Source: Hoylesella pleuritidis JCM 14110 | GTDB taxonomy: Bacteria; Bacteroidota; Bacteroidia; Bacteroidales; Bacteroidaceae | Assembly (NCBI RefSeq): GCF_000613725.1 | Contig: NZ_BAJN01000017.1 | Coordinates: 1-39,662, forward strand | Direction: 5' to 3' | Length of the DNA stretch: 39,662 nt | In this document: positions 17,343 to 27,667 of the stretch, in pieces | How the letters are laid out: every line of letters starts with the position of its first letter | Numbering within the stretch: position 1 is the first letter of the stretch | Translations under genes and position numbers: made by a program | Notes under the pieces: model-generated | What the model was told of the DNA's origin: nothing | Databases searched by the model: none | What the model saw: only the letters and a program-made list of their open reading frames with translations

Positions 17343-19617
17343 ATGACAGGTAATAAATACGTGATTACATTCGGATTATGGCTGACTGTAACGTTTGGTG
17401 CACAGGCTCAGAAACCGGTCGAATATGTAGATCCATTCATCGGTACCACCAATTTCAGTGTTTGCAATCCCGGAGCAGTATGTCCCAATGGCTTGATGTC
17501 GGTCGTTCCGTTTAATGTGATGGGTTCCGACCTGAATGTTTACGACAAAGACGCCCGCTGGTGGTCAGCTCCCTACGAGTTCAACAATAAGTATTTCACT
17601 GGCTTTGCGCACGTGACGCTAAGCGGAGTAGGCTGTCCCGAACTCGGTACACTGCTGCTGATGCCCACGGCTGGAGCGTTAGACGTAGATTATCGCCATT
17701 ACGGTTCTACTTACAGCGGTGAGCAAGCAGTGCCCGGATATTATGCAAACAAACTTGATAAATATGGAATCAAATGCGAAGTAACTTCCACCTTACGTTC
17801 GTCTATCGAGCGATTCACCTTTCGTAAAGGACAAGGAAACATCCTGCTCAATATTGGTGATGGACTTACCAACGAAGTCGGGGGAATGGTGAAGCGCGTC
17901 AGCGACACTGAAATCGAGGGATTCCGACTCTTAGGAACGTTCTGTTATAACTCGCAAGCTGTGTTCTCGATGTATTTTGTGATGCGCGTGAACAAGCAAC
18001 CCACAGAGACCGGCTATTGGAAAAAGCAGCCAACAATGACCGGAGTAAAAGGACAATGGGACACAGACAACGGTAAATACAAACTGTATAAGCACTACGG
18101 ACGCGAGATGGCAGGCAATGAAATAGGCTATTATTTCAGCTTCGATTGTGCTGAAAGCGAGCAAATAGAAGTGCAGATGGGCATCTCGTTTGTGTCAATT
18201 GCCAATGCACGCGAGAATCTAACAGCCGAACACCTACCGTCGACTTCGACAACGTGCGGCGAAAAGCCTATAACCAGTGGAACAAGACGCTGAGCCGAAT
18301 CACCGTAGAGGGCGGCACCGAGGCCCAGCGGCGTATCTTCTACACAGCACTCTACCATACCCAACTGCATCCCAATATTTTGCAGGATGTAAACGGACAA
18401 TACCCCAAGATGGAAAGTGCAGAAATCGGCACCACCCGAGGTAATCGCTACACCGTTTATTCGCTTTGGGACACTTATCGCAACGTGCACCAGCTTTTTA
18501 CATTGCTCTATCCCGACAAGCAGCTCGATATGGTTCGTTCGATGATCGAGATGTATAAAGAGTGGGGTTGGATGCCAAAATGGGAACTCTTCGGCCGTGA
18601 GACGTGGACGATGGAGGGCGACCCGGCCATTCCCGTCATCACAGACACTTATCTGAAAGGTCTTCGAGATTTCGATGTCAACACAGCCTATGAGGCGTTC
18701 GTCAAGTCAGCTACCACGCCAAGTCAGGACAACAAAATGCGACCCGACGTCGACCCGTATCTCGCCAAGGGTTATATCCCGCTCGGTCTTTATGCCGCCG
18801 ATCAGTCAGGTGACAACTCCGTTTCGCACGCCTTGGAATATTATGTGGCCGACTATGCGCTTTCGCAGCTGGCCGATGCACTCGGAAAGAAGGCCGATGC
18901 ACGACATTTCCGGCGATTGAGTAGCGGTTGGCACAATTATTATTCAAAGGAATACGGAACACTTAGACCTAAATTGGCCAACGGTCAGTTCCTCACGCCG
19001 TTCGATCCCAAAGCCGGCGCCGACTTCACCAATGCCCCCGGCTTTCACGAGGCTCGGCCTGGAATTACACGTTCTATGTACCGCACGATATTAAAAAGCT
19101 CGCCCACGTAATGGGTGGGCCTCAACAGTTTGTCGATAAGCTGCAAAGGGTGTTCGACCAAAACCTCTATGACCCGGCCAACGAGCCCGACATCGCTTAT
19201 CCCTACCTGTTTTCGTATTTCGACAAGCAGGCCTGGCGCACGCAGCAACAAGTAGCCCGACTGCTGGAAAAATATTATAAAGCCACACCCGACGGCATTC
19301 CCGGCAACGACGATTGCGGTACAATGTCGGCCTGGGCAATCTTCTCAATGATCGGTCTGTATCCCGACTGTCCCGGTTCGCCCACTTATACGCTCACCAC
19401 ACCCGTCTTCGATCGCGTCACACTACACCTTGACCGCCGCTTTTATCCTGCCGGTGACATTGTTATCGAAGCCCCCCACGCCTCGGCTCAGTCGATATAT
19501 ATAAAGGGTATAACGCTCGGTGGCCGCCGTTACAAGTCTTACCGCGTTTCACACGCCGATCTGATCAAAGCCCGTACACTACGATTCGATCTGACCGAGA
19601 AGCATCAAACAAAATAA
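17343..19617 (+). pseudogene. GH92 alpha-mannosidase, interrupted by two single-base frameshifts
   Basis: GH92 enzymes are calcium-dependent exo-alpha-mannosidases, usually exported to trim N-glycan mannose. The product begins with a signal peptide (VITFGLWLTVTFGAQAQ) followed by YVDPFIGTTN, the family's N-terminal mark, and GFAHVTLSGVGCPE. Near 18230 the first frame ends in nonsense while the next frame continues VDFDNVRRKAYNQWN. It then carries TVYSLWDTYRNVHQL and EGDPAIPVITDTYLKG. Near 19050 a second shift is needed to go on as AWNYTFYVPHDIKKL, then PGNDDCGTMSAWA and the C-terminal beta-domain to the stop at 19617. Both shifts are explained by loss of one base. Reading through them would give about 758 residues, normal for GH92. 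All motif regions are present, so decay is recent or the indels are sequencing errors. Confidence 0.88.
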
Positions 19618-20189
19618 GCCGGCAAGTCACTCGCCAACACCAAAAATCCTTTTAAGTCTGGTGGGTGACTTACCGACCTTAGGATTTCATTTTTGCCTTG
19701 TCAAGTCACTTATCAGCACTTGACTTTTTTATGCCTTATCAAGCTACTTACCTGTATCTAAGATTTATTTTAAGTGAGTTCGATGCAAACTTTTTCTAAA
19801 ACAACGGCCAAAACCACAACGGAGTTACGACAATTACAGCAACGGAGTTACGGCAAACAGAGCAACGAGGTTACGGCAAACAGAGTAACAGAGTTACAGT
19901 AAACAGAGTAACGGAGTTACGGTAAACAGAGTAACGGAGTTACGGTAAGTGACACAACAGAGTGGCGATAAACACTGCTACTCTGATACCATAGACACTG
20001 ATATTCTTGAAACATGATGATCCACATATTGATAAAATCATCGAGTCCACGTTATTTTATGCTTTGCCGAGTAGCTCACCAATATTCAAAATTCATTCTA
20101 TGACTCTGAAAGTGACTCGCCGCAACATAAAACACATTTTATATTGCAGCTAATTACACTTCTATAATCTGATTTTTGTAGGTCTCTTA
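19618..20189. other. Repeat-bearing intergenic region between GH92 and nuo
   Basis: No gene is seen. Positions about 19624-19671 can form a long weak hairpin (AAGTCACTCGCC pairing with GGTGGGTGACTT), perhaps the GH92 terminator, but without a T-run. CAAGTCACT-like words recur to about 19760. A 23-bp tandem repeat occupies 19821-19981. The rest shows no structure. Confidence 0.6.
19821..19981. repeat. 23-bp tandem repeat, about seven units
   Basis: The unit is close to GGAGTTACGGTAAACAGAGT plus AAC. Units begin at 19821, 19844, 19867, 19890, 19913, 19936 and 19959. The middle units are nearly identical and the first and last two diverge. The array is not an open reading frame and there are no spacers, so it is not a CRISPR. 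It is likely variable in copy number between strains. Confidence 0.85.
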
Positions 20190-20233
20190 AAAAGAAAACG
20201 GATTATAGCCGAGAGCCATTCGACTATAATCCG
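20190..20233 (-). terminator. Terminator of the nuo operon
   Basis: On the minus strand CGGATTATAG (20233-20224) and CTATAATCCG (20208-20199) form a perfect 10-bp stem around a 15-nt loop, followed by TTTTCTTTTT. It lies 26 nt after the nuoN stop. Confidence 0.85.
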
Positions 20234-20259
20234 CTTATTATTATATGATTCAGCGTAAC

Positions 20260-21690
20260 CTACGCTGCCATTTCTATCCAATCATAAACGACTGAACAAA
20301 CACCGAACAACACGATGCCGGCCGTGCAAAGAGCCAAAGCAATCTTTGTATTGAGGCCGCTGGCGAATGTCGGCAATGGCGTATCGGTCTTCTTGATATA
20401 CATCGCTTTCACAATCAACAGGTAATAGTAAAGGCTGATTACAGTGTTGATCAAGGCAACGAACACGACTCCATAAGCAAAGACACTGCCTTGCTGGGCC
20501 GCTGCCATAAAGACAAAAAACTTGCTGAACATTCCGGCAAACGGCGGAATTCCACCGAGCGAGAACAGTGCTAATGTCATCAGAAATGCCAATTTAGGAT
20601 TGGTGGCATATAATCCGTCGTAAGCATCGATATCGGTTATGCCGCCGTTATGTTCTTCTACGGCACTGATAATGGTAAAGACGGCCATATTGGCAACAAC
20701 ATAAATCAGTACATAATATGATAAGGCGGTCACACCCATCGATGAGTTACCGATGACAGCCAGCATAATATATCCGGCCTGCGAGATAGAACTGAATGCC
20801 ATAAAGCGCTTTAATTCGCTTTGGCGGATAGCAAACAGGTTGGCAACGGTGATGCTTAATGTGATGACGATATACAGTAGGTATTGCCAATAGACTGTCA
20901 TCGGTGCAAAGACCTTCATCAAGATGGCACAGAGCGTGAAAGCAGCTGCACCCTTGGAAACAACGCTGAGATAACCGGTAACAGTAGTGGGAGCTCCTTG
21001 ATACGTGTCTGCCGTCCAAAAATGGAACGGAATGAGTGAGATCTTGAATCCGAGTCCGCTGAAAAAGAACACGAGTCCCATTATCGTCAGTGGCGAAGTG
21101 GTGATAGCTGCTGCTACATCGTCAAAATAGAGTGTACCGACCGCCCCGTAAAGAAACGAAATACCATAAAGCATCACACCACTTGAAAAAGTAGCCGTAA
21201 GAATAAACTTTGCTCCGGCTTCGGCGGAATTATGACGATATTTGTCGAGAGCAATAAGGCAGGCCATCGGCACTGATGCCATTTCAAGTCCTAAAAAGAA
21301 AAGCAAGAAATGGTTGGCACTGACCATCATATTCATACCCAAGAGGGTGGAAATAATCAGTTCGTAAAACTCTCCTTCCTTAAAGGATGTATCAGGACGC
21401 GCCATCCATTCACGCGACTGAATCAACACGATAAGCGTTCCCAATGCAAGGATGGTTTTAATGACACCGATAGAGGCATCGGTCTGATACATCCCGCCGA
21501 ATGTTGTAGATGTCTCAACAGGAAATATGTTGATCACGAGGTGAGCAACCATCAGTACGCAAACCAGTGGATTAAACCATTTGCGCTCTTTACCTACGCT
21601 GAAGAAATCTGCCCCGAACGTGATAACCAACATAGCCATCAGCGTTACTTCGGGCAACATTCTCAAAAATTGACTGTAATCTATATTCAT
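20260..21690 (-). CDS. nuoN: NADH-quinone oxidoreductase-like complex I, subunit N
   Basis: NuoN is one of three antiporter-like proton-pumping subunits of complex I in the inner membrane. The 476-residue protein is almost wholly hydrophobic with about 14 predicted membrane helices. Key words are [18 protein letters not shown] (the helix-5 Glu region), [22 protein letters not shown] (the helix-7/8 Lys and channel region) and [17 protein letters not shown]. It is the last gene of the operon, 16 nt after nuoM, with the terminator just beyond. Length is normal. Confidence 0.94.
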   Translation of the reverse strand: MNIDYSQFLRMLPEVTLMAMLVITFGADFFSVGKERKWFNPLVCVLMVAHLVINIFPVETSTTFGGMYQTDASIGVIKTILALGTLIVLIQSREWMARPDTSFKEGEFYELIISTLLGMNMMVSANHFLLFFLGLEMASVPMACLIALDKYRHNSAEAGAKFILTATFSSGVMLYGISFLYGAVGTLYFDDVAAAITTSPLTIMGLVFFFSGLGFKISLIPFHFWTADTYQGAPTTVTGYLSVVSKGAAAFTLCAILMKVFAPMTVYWQYLLYIVITLSITVANLFAIRQSELKRFMAFSSISQAGYIMLAVIGNSSMGVTALSYYVLIYVVANMAVFTIISAVEEHNGGITDIDAYDGLYATNPKLAFLMTLALFSLGGIPPFAGMFSKFFVFMAAAQQGSVFAYGVVFVALINTVISLYYYLLIVKAMYIKKTDTPLPTFASGLNTKIALALCTAGIVLFGVCSVVYDWIEMAA

Positions 21691-21706
21691 TTTCTTAGCG
21701 TTTTAT

Positions 21707-23212
21707 TTAGAGTGAAGCCATTACAGATACAGAATTGATGTGTTCGAGGAGCGGACCGAGCGTGTCGCTGATGACATTGCTTGCCCACAGAGGTGCGATA
21801 CCGAGTCCGGCCACACAAAAGATCAGACAGACAACGGCAACGCGTTCATCCCAAGTAGCATCGGTCAGCGTTTCATAATGCGGGTCAGCCACTTTTTGGT
21901 AAAGTATTTTCCCAACCACACGAAGAATATAAACTGCCGTGACGACAATAGACGTACAAGCGATAATCGTAGCAGCACGATGGAACGTATCGGCATTTTG
22001 GAACGAACCGATGAAGATGGTCATCTCTGCAACAAATCCCGAGAATCCCGGAAGACCAAGATTGGCTAAACCGGCTACGACATAACCGACGCCGAGGAAA
22101 GGCATTATCTTCATCAGGCCGCCGAGTTTGCGAACATCACGTGTGTGAGTTCGGCCGTAAATCATACCGATGAGCGCAAAGAACAGAGCCGTCATCAGTC
22201 CGTGAGACAGCATTTGCAGAATGGCTCCGGTGCAAGATGTCTGCGTCATCATTAGCAATGCGAACAATACTAAACCGCAATGGGAGACGGATGAGTAGGC
22301 ATTGATATACTTCAAATCTGTTTGTACACAAGCCGACAATGCACCGTAGACAACCGAAACAGTGGTCAGGATCAAGAAAATCCACGCCAACTGGTGAGCT
22401 GCTTCAGGTAACAGGTACATCGCAATGCGAAAACAACCGTAGCCTCCCAACTTCATCAGCACACCAGCATGAAGCATTGACACTGCCGTCGGTGCCGAAG
22501 CGTGACCATCGGGCGACCAAGTATGAAACGGGAACAATGCCCCAAGCACACCAAATCCGATGAACACAAATGGAAAGAATATTTTCTGAATGTGTACCGG
22601 AATATTATGTAATTGTGCAATCTCGATAACATTCATCGTTGTTGCACCGCTAAAGAAATAGATTCCTAAAATTCCGATGATCAACAAAGCAGAGCCTCCC
22701 ATCAGCATCAATGTCAACTTCATTGCAGCATATTCTTTCGGACCACTTCCCCAAACACCTATCAAAAGGTACATCGGAATCAGGGCCACCTCATAGAACA
22801 TAAACATCGTGAACATATCGATTGAAATGAAGAAACCATAGACACCTACACTTAATAAAGTAAACCAAAGGAAGTATTCCTTGGTGAGCGGTTTCAACTG
22901 CCAAGAGGCAAATGTTCCGGTGAAGACAATAATGCTGGACAAAAGCAGCATCACCACAGATATTCCGTCAACGCCTATCGAATAAGCAATATTCAGCGGT
23001 TTAAACCAAGGAATGCTGTATGTGAACAGCATCGCATCGGTATTGCCTGCGTGTCGCATCTGAATAAAAGCAATGGTCAGCCAAATAGATAAAGCCAATA
23101 AACAGGATGCCCCTACCACCATCACACCACGTACCTGATTAAGGCTGCGGGCCATCCAAAGCCCAAGTAACATCAGTACGGGGATAACTACGAATAATGT
23201 TAATATACTCAT
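21707..23212 (-). CDS. nuoM: Complex I subunit M
   Basis: This antiporter-like proton-pumping membrane subunit has 501 residues. It has the conserved Glu helix (FMFYEVALIPMYLLIGVWG), the Lys-bearing MKLTLMLMGGSALL helix, and LFPFHTWSPDGHASAPTAVS, a hallmark of NuoM. ANLGLPGFSGFVAEM is near the C-terminus. Spacing is 15 nt to nuoL and 16 nt to nuoN. Nothing is odd in length or motifs. Confidence 0.94.
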   Translation of the reverse strand: MSILTLFVVIPVLMLLGLWMARSLNQVRGVMVVGASCLLALSIWLTIAFIQMRHAGNTDAMLFTYSIPWFKPLNIAYSIGVDGISVVMLLLSSIIVFTGTFASWQLKPLTKEYFLWFTLLSVGVYGFFISIDMFTMFMFYEVALIPMYLLIGVWGSGPKEYAAMKLTLMLMGGSALLIIGILGIYFFSGATTMNVIEIAQLHNIPVHIQKIFFPFVFIGFGVLGALFPFHTWSPDGHASAPTAVSMLHAGVLMKLGGYGCFRIAMYLLPEAAHQLAWIFLILTTVSVVYGALSACVQTDLKYINAYSSVSHCGLVLFALLMMTQTSCTGAILQMLSHGLMTALFFALIGMIYGRTHTRDVRKLGGLMKIMPFLGVGYVVAGLANLGLPGFSGFVAEMTIFIGSFQNADTFHRAATIIACTSIVVTAVYILRVVGKILYQKVADPHYETLTDATWDERVAVVCLIFCVAGLGIAPLWASNVISDTLGPLLEHINSVSVMASL

Positions 23213-23227
23213 TTTACCATCAATTCT

Positions 23228-25186
23228 TTAAAGACAACATAACAATACCAATGTGAGTGCAACCGTACCGGTCAGGAACCACACGGCATACTGACGCACA
23301 TCACCGCTTTGCCACGGACGGATGGTCTCACCCGCCTCATTGGTTCCCCACGCGAGGAAATTGAATGACCCATCGACAACATTACGATCGAACCACGCAA
23401 TGGGTGTAGATACACAGCGGAAAATAATTTTGTGAGTGACAAACATCCAGACCTCATCCAGATAGAAACGCTTATAAGCAGCTCGGTGAAGTGCGGGAAA
23501 CATTTTGGCAAGCTTATCGGCAATCGGTGTCTGCTCACCCTTATACATCATTGTGGCAACAACAATGGCAATAAATGCCAAGCCAATGCTAATACCCGCG
23601 ACCATATAATTGGTATGCGTGTCAAAGCTCAAACCATTGGCTGAGATGAAATGTCCAAACGGAAGGAATCCGCAGGTTAATGTAATGGCAGACAGAAATA
23701 TCAATGGAAATGTCATTGTGAGCGGCGCCTCGTGAGGTTTCTTCGCTCCTTCGTCAATGTGACTCTCATAATAACTCTTACCCCAGAATATTACATAATA
23801 CAGGCGGAACATATAGAACGCTGTCATCATTGCAATACCGCTCATTATGGCTCCCATCAGAGGATGGAAATTATAACAAGCAACGAGTATCTCATCCTTT
23901 GAGAAAAAGCCTGAGAAAGGTGGGATTCCGGAAATTGCAAGGCAAGAAATCAAGAATGTGATATGCGTTATCGGCATATACTTTCGCAGGCCACCCATAT
24001 AAAACTTTTCATTAGAGTGTACGGCGTGAATGATACAACCGGCACCCAAAAACAAACAAGCCTTAAACATTGCATGGGTGAAGAGGTGGAACATACCGGC
24101 CATATAGCCCAGCCCATTAACATCATCATATTCTTCCGTCATCGCTACTGCACCTGTCATCGGATCAGGAAGACTAACACCAAGAGCAACAAGCATAAAG
24201 CCGATTTGCGAGATTGTCGAAAAAGCAAGCACGCGCTTAATATCACTCTGACAACAAGCCACTGCTGCTGCATAAAAAGCTGTGAAAGCAGCAATATATG
24301 CAATCCAGTGTAATTGCTCCGGAGCGAACTGTACGAAGATAGGAAACAGACTCGCAACCAAATATACACCAGCTACAACCATTGTAGCTGCGTGAATCAA
24401 TGCAGATACAGGCGTAGGACCTTCCATTGCATCCGGAAGCCAAATATGCAGTGGGAACATCGCACTTTTACCGGCACCACCGATGAACATCAAAAACAAT
24501 GCTATCGGCATCAAGCCTGCTGCTCCCGCAATCTGTGTGTGTAACTGGGGTATTACTGTCAAATCATAATTGAAAGTGCCTACATAAAAACTATAAATGA
24601 GGATTCCTATCAAGAAAAACAGGTCGGCAAAGCGTGTCACAATGAATGCTTTCTTAGAAGCTGCCACTGCTGTATGTTGCGGATAATAAAAACCAATCAG
24701 CAGATAAGACGAGACCCCGACAAGTTCCCAAAACAAATACATCTGAAAGATATTTGTTGCAACAACCAATCCAAGCATTGACATTGTAAAAAGAGATAGA
24801 AAAGCGTAATACCGCTGGAATCCTTTTTCACCGTGCATATAACCGAATGAATAGATGTGAACCATAAAGCTAACTGTCGAAATGACAATCAACATCATCA
24901 CAGAGATAGGGGTAAGCCGGAAACCGATATTGAATGTCAACAGCTCAGTAAACTTCAGCCAAGTAAAATTGAAAGCTGTCACGGTGGGATACAATTCATT
25001 CGCATCTCTCCCTTGCCCAAAGAAATACTCAAATGCGGTATAGCAAGAGAGACAAAACACCGTGCCTAAAACAACAGTACCAATCAATCCCGCCACTTTA
25101 TGCGACATTTTCATACCCGCAAGTCCCAATACCATGAAAGAGAGTGCAGGTAGAAGGAGTATCAAAAAGACATAACTGTAATCCAT
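23228..25186 (-). CDS. nuoL: Complex I subunit L
   Basis: NuoL is the distal antiporter-like subunit, with a long lateral C-terminal helix along the membrane arm. The 652-residue protein has FWELVGVSSYLLIGFYY (Glu helix), GKSAMFPLHIWLPDAMEGPTP (Lys/His channel), SALIHAATMVVAGVYLVA, CCQSDIKRVLAFSTISQIG and SGIPPFSGFFSKDEIL. The C-terminal region after about 560 contains the amphipathic lateral helix and a last membrane anchor. It starts 4 nt after nuoK ends and is the largest subunit of this operon. Confidence 0.95.
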   Translation of the reverse strand: MDYSYVFLILLLPALSFMVLGLAGMKMSHKVAGLIGTVVLGTVFCLSCYTAFEYFFGQGRDANELYPTVTAFNFTWLKFTELLTFNIGFRLTPISVMMLIVISTVSFMVHIYSFGYMHGEKGFQRYYAFLSLFTMSMLGLVVATNIFQMYLFWELVGVSSYLLIGFYYPQHTAVAASKKAFIVTRFADLFFLIGILIYSFYVGTFNYDLTVIPQLHTQIAGAAGLMPIALFLMFIGGAGKSAMFPLHIWLPDAMEGPTPVSALIHAATMVVAGVYLVASLFPIFVQFAPEQLHWIAYIAAFTAFYAAAVACCQSDIKRVLAFSTISQIGFMLVALGVSLPDPMTGAVAMTEEYDDVNGLGYMAGMFHLFTHAMFKACLFLGAGCIIHAVHSNEKFYMGGLRKYMPITHITFLISCLAISGIPPFSGFFSKDEILVACYNFHPLMGAIMSGIAMMTAFYMFRLYYVIFWGKSYYESHIDEGAKKPHEAPLTMTFPLIFLSAITLTCGFLPFGHFISANGLSFDTHTNYMVAGISIGLAFIAIVVATMMYKGEQTPIADKLAKMFPALHRAAYKRFYLDEVWMFVTHKIIFRCVSTPIAWFDRNVVDGSFNFLAWGTNEAGETIRPWQSGDVRQYAVWFLTGTVALTLVLLCCL

Positions 25187-25190
25187 TTTC

Positions 25191-25499
25191 TTATAATTTC
25201 ATATTTTCAATACTGTTCACCTGATCACTATGGAAATTACGGTAAACATTCAGAATAATTGCAATCGCAACAGCGGTTTCGGCTGCACTGACACCAATAG
25301 AGAACAATGAGAAGAAGAATCCTTCTAACTGACCGGGAAACAAGATACGATTAAAGACTGCAAAATTTATATCCACTGAATTCAGAATCAACTCGACAGA
25401 AATCAGCATTGCTATTAGATTACGCCGGGTTACAAAACCGAAAAAACCGATAAAGAATAATAACGTACTAAGCAACAATAAAAATTCTACGGGTATCAT
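25191..25499 (-). CDS. nuoK: Complex I subunit K
   Basis: This 102-residue membrane subunit has three helices. The two conserved membrane glutamates of the family are present: one in LISVELILNSVDINF (about residue 36) and one in GVSAAETAVAIAIILN (about residue 71). These belong to the proton-transfer route between the quinone site and the antiporters. Its start overlaps the nuoJ stop by 4 nt, so the two are coupled. Confidence 0.93.
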   Translation of the reverse strand: MIPVEFLLLLSTLLFFIGFFGFVTRRNLIAMLISVELILNSVDINFAVFNRILFPGQLEGFFFSLFSIGVSAAETAVAIAIILNVYRNFHSDQVNSIENMKL

Positions 25500-26017
25500 T
25501 TCTTATCCTCCTTTCTTGCAATCATTATACCGCCGATAATACAAGCTAACAGAAACACGGAGATAAATTCAAACGGAAGTACATACTGATATTTCTCTGA
25601 TCCTAACAGTGCCATTCCGATTTGATTCATCGGTATCTCAGCATCAGCCATTTGTGTAGACATATTGATAAAATGATTCTTTAATAACACGATAGCTACA
25701 GTCGCGAAGCCAATCAGTGCAACCAAACATCCAGAAATAACTCGTTTACCTTTCAGTCGTTCTTGCATACCTTGCAAAGTGCGCTTAGACACCAATTGGA
25801 TAGCAAAGATATATACCATTGTTATACCTCCTGCATAAATTGAAATTTGTGCCGCACCAAGGAAAGTATAATCGAGCAAGAAATAGATGCCTGCTACACT
25901 GAAGAGCACAAAGAGCAGGAACGTAGCAGCCCTCATAATACTCTTAGTTGAAACACATACTATAGCCGAACCTAAAATGATTACGGCCAGGATGCAAAAC
26001 ATTACTAAATTTGCCAT
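25496..26017 (-). CDS. nuoJ: Complex I subunit J
   Basis: The 173-residue membrane subunit has five predicted helices. TM3 carries the family's GAAQISIYAGGITMVYIFAI with the conserved Tyr/Gly pattern that forms the pi-bulge helix involved in coupling. The C-terminal helix (FISVFLLACIIGGIMIA) ends in RKEDKK. It is shorter in the periplasmic loop than E. coli NuoJ but normal for Bacteroidetes. Confidence 0.9.
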   Translation of the reverse strand: MANLVMFCILAVIILGSAIVCVSTKSIMRAATFLLFVLFSVAGIYFLLDYTFLGAAQISIYAGGITMVYIFAIQLVSKRTLQGMQERLKGKRVISGCLVALIGFATVAIVLLKNHFINMSTQMADAEIPMNQIGMALLGSEKYQYVLPFEFISVFLLACIIGGIMIARKEDKK

Positions 26018-26034
26018 ATCTGTCTGTTCCTCCC

Positions 26035-26565
26035 CTATTTAGTTTTCGTATTAAACGTGCCGATTTCTTCGGGAGCACCACCATCAAGGATATTAGGCAG
26101 CGAACTCTCATAATGCTCTTTGTCAAGATGCAGAACAAGTCTGTCTCGATCAAACACAGAATTCTCGAAATCATTGGTGAAATCTATCGCATCGAAATTA
26201 CAAGCATTGACACATAACTGACAGAACATACAGTCGCCTAAGTCATACTGATAATCAACAAGTTGACGTTTCTTCTTGCCTTCATCATTTGTAACCATCT
26301 CCGAAACAATCTTGATGGTACCGTTAGGACAAGCTTTCTCGCACATCAGACAAGCCACACATTTTACGACGTCAGCTTCGTTGCGTTTCATCATTAAACG
26401 TCCACGATGTCGTTTAGCCACGTGCAACGTCGTCTTACGGTTCTCGGGATATTGCTCTGTTACTTTCTTAGTAAAGTACTCGCGCAATGTGACGCCGAGC
26501 CCTGTTACAAGAGATCTCACGCCACCTCGTATCTCGCCGAAATATGATTTGTTATTTTCTTCCAT
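26035..26565 (-). CDS. nuoI: Complex I subunit I, 2x[4Fe-4S] ferredoxin-like
   Basis: NuoI carries clusters N6a and N6b that pass electrons to NuoB. The 176-residue protein has two ferredoxin motifs: CVACLMCEKACPNG and CMFCQLCVNACNFDA. The second has Asn instead of Pro after the last Cys, a small departure. The N-terminal membrane-facing helix (LVTGLGVTLREYFTKKVTEQYP) is family-typical. In an enzyme without the NADH module this subunit would be the entry point for electrons from an outside donor. Confidence 0.94.
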   Translation of the reverse strand: MEENNKSYFGEIRGGVRSLVTGLGVTLREYFTKKVTEQYPENRKTTLHVAKRHRGRLMMKRNEADVVKCVACLMCEKACPNGTIKIVSEMVTNDEGKKKRQLVDYQYDLGDCMFCQLCVNACNFDAIDFTNDFENSVFDRDRLVLHLDKEHYESSLPNILDGGAPEEIGTFNTKTK

Positions 26566-26576
26566 TTTCTTATACC

Positions 26577-27665
26577 TTATTTAATATACCAGCCCAATGC
26601 AACAATGATTGTCATCAATACCAAATTGAGCAAAGAAAGCGGCATTAAATATTTCCACTCCAAGTTAAGGATTTGGTCAACACGCAGACGAGGAAATGTC
26701 CACTTAATCCAGAGCAAGACCCAAACGAGCAAGAAAGCCTTAGCTAAAAACCAAACGATCCCCGGAATATAATCCATTACTCGATCAAAACCATCAACAC
26801 CAATATGAATCGGCATCCAACCACCCAGAAAGACAGTAGCTGCAAGACCAGCAACGATAAACAAATTCAGATATTCAGCTAAATAGAAAAAGCCGAATCC
26901 CATACCGGAATATTCTGTATGATAACCGGCCGTTAACTCACTTTCGGCTTCGGCAAGGTCAAATGGTCCTCTGTTAGCTTCGGCATTACCTGCAATCAAG
27001 AATACAATAAAAGCTATAATCGCAGGAATATGCCCTTTGAAAATCAGCCATCCAAACGGACCGCTCTGTGCTTCGATGATTCCGCTGAGCTGCATCGATC
27101 CTGTTAGAGTCACGGCTGCAATAAGACTAAGCCCAAGTGACATCTCATAAGAAATCATCTGCACGGCACCACGCATCGCAGAAACTACACCGAACTTATT
27201 ATTTGAACTCCATCCGGCAATGAATATCCCAATAACGCCGATACTCGAAATGGCTGTTAAAAGGAATACTCCCACATTGAAGTCAAGAATCTCGGCTCCT
27301 TTGTTCCAAGGCATAAACGAAAAAGCACCGACAGAACCTATCAAAACCAGGAACGGAGCAATAGAATAAAGCAACTTATCAGCTTTATCCACGGCAAAGA
27401 TCTCTTTAATCAGCATCTTCACAACATCTGCAAAGACTTGGAATAGCCCCCAAGGTCCCACGCGCATCGGGCCGAGACGACATTGGAAATAGGCACAGAC
27501 CTTACGTTCCATAAATATCAATATGATGGCGAGCAAGGCGTACGCTGTAAGAATAAAAAGTCCAACAAGTACACATTCAATAAGAATTGCCCAAAAGCTA
27601 CTTAATCCGCAGGTATTACGAAGCAGACCATCAAACCACGTAGATACTATTGAAAAATCAAACAT
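26577..27665 (-). CDS. nuoH: Complex I subunit H
   Basis: NuoH links the peripheral arm to the membrane arm and forms part of the quinone tunnel. The 362-residue protein has eight or so helices. Conserved cytoplasmic loops are FMERKVCAYFQCRLGPMRVG, AGWSSNNKFGVVSAMRGAVQ and PFDLAEAESELTAGYHTEYSG, whose acidic residues line the quinone chamber. It begins 2 nt after the nuoCD stop. Length and motifs are normal. Confidence 0.95.
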   Translation of the reverse strand: MFDFSIVSTWFDGLLRNTCGLSSFWAILIECVLVGLFILTAYALLAIILIFMERKVCAYFQCRLGPMRVGPWGLFQVFADVVKMLIKEIFAVDKADKLLYSIAPFLVLIGSVGAFSFMPWNKGAEILDFNVGVFLLTAISSIGVIGIFIAGWSSNNKFGVVSAMRGAVQMISYEMSLGLSLIAAVTLTGSMQLSGIIEAQSGPFGWLIFKGHIPAIIAFIVFLIAGNAEANRGPFDLAEAESELTAGYHTEYSGMGFGFFYLAEYLNLFIVAGLAATVFLGGWMPIHIGVDGFDRVMDYIPGIVWFLAKAFLLVWVLLWIKWTFPRLRVDQILNLEWKYLMPLSLLNLVLMTIIVALGWYIK

Positions 27666-27667
27666 AA

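Noticed and set aside
19821..19981. Possible CRISPR array
   Set aside because: The 23-bp units are contiguous, with no spacers, and no cas genes are in the window.
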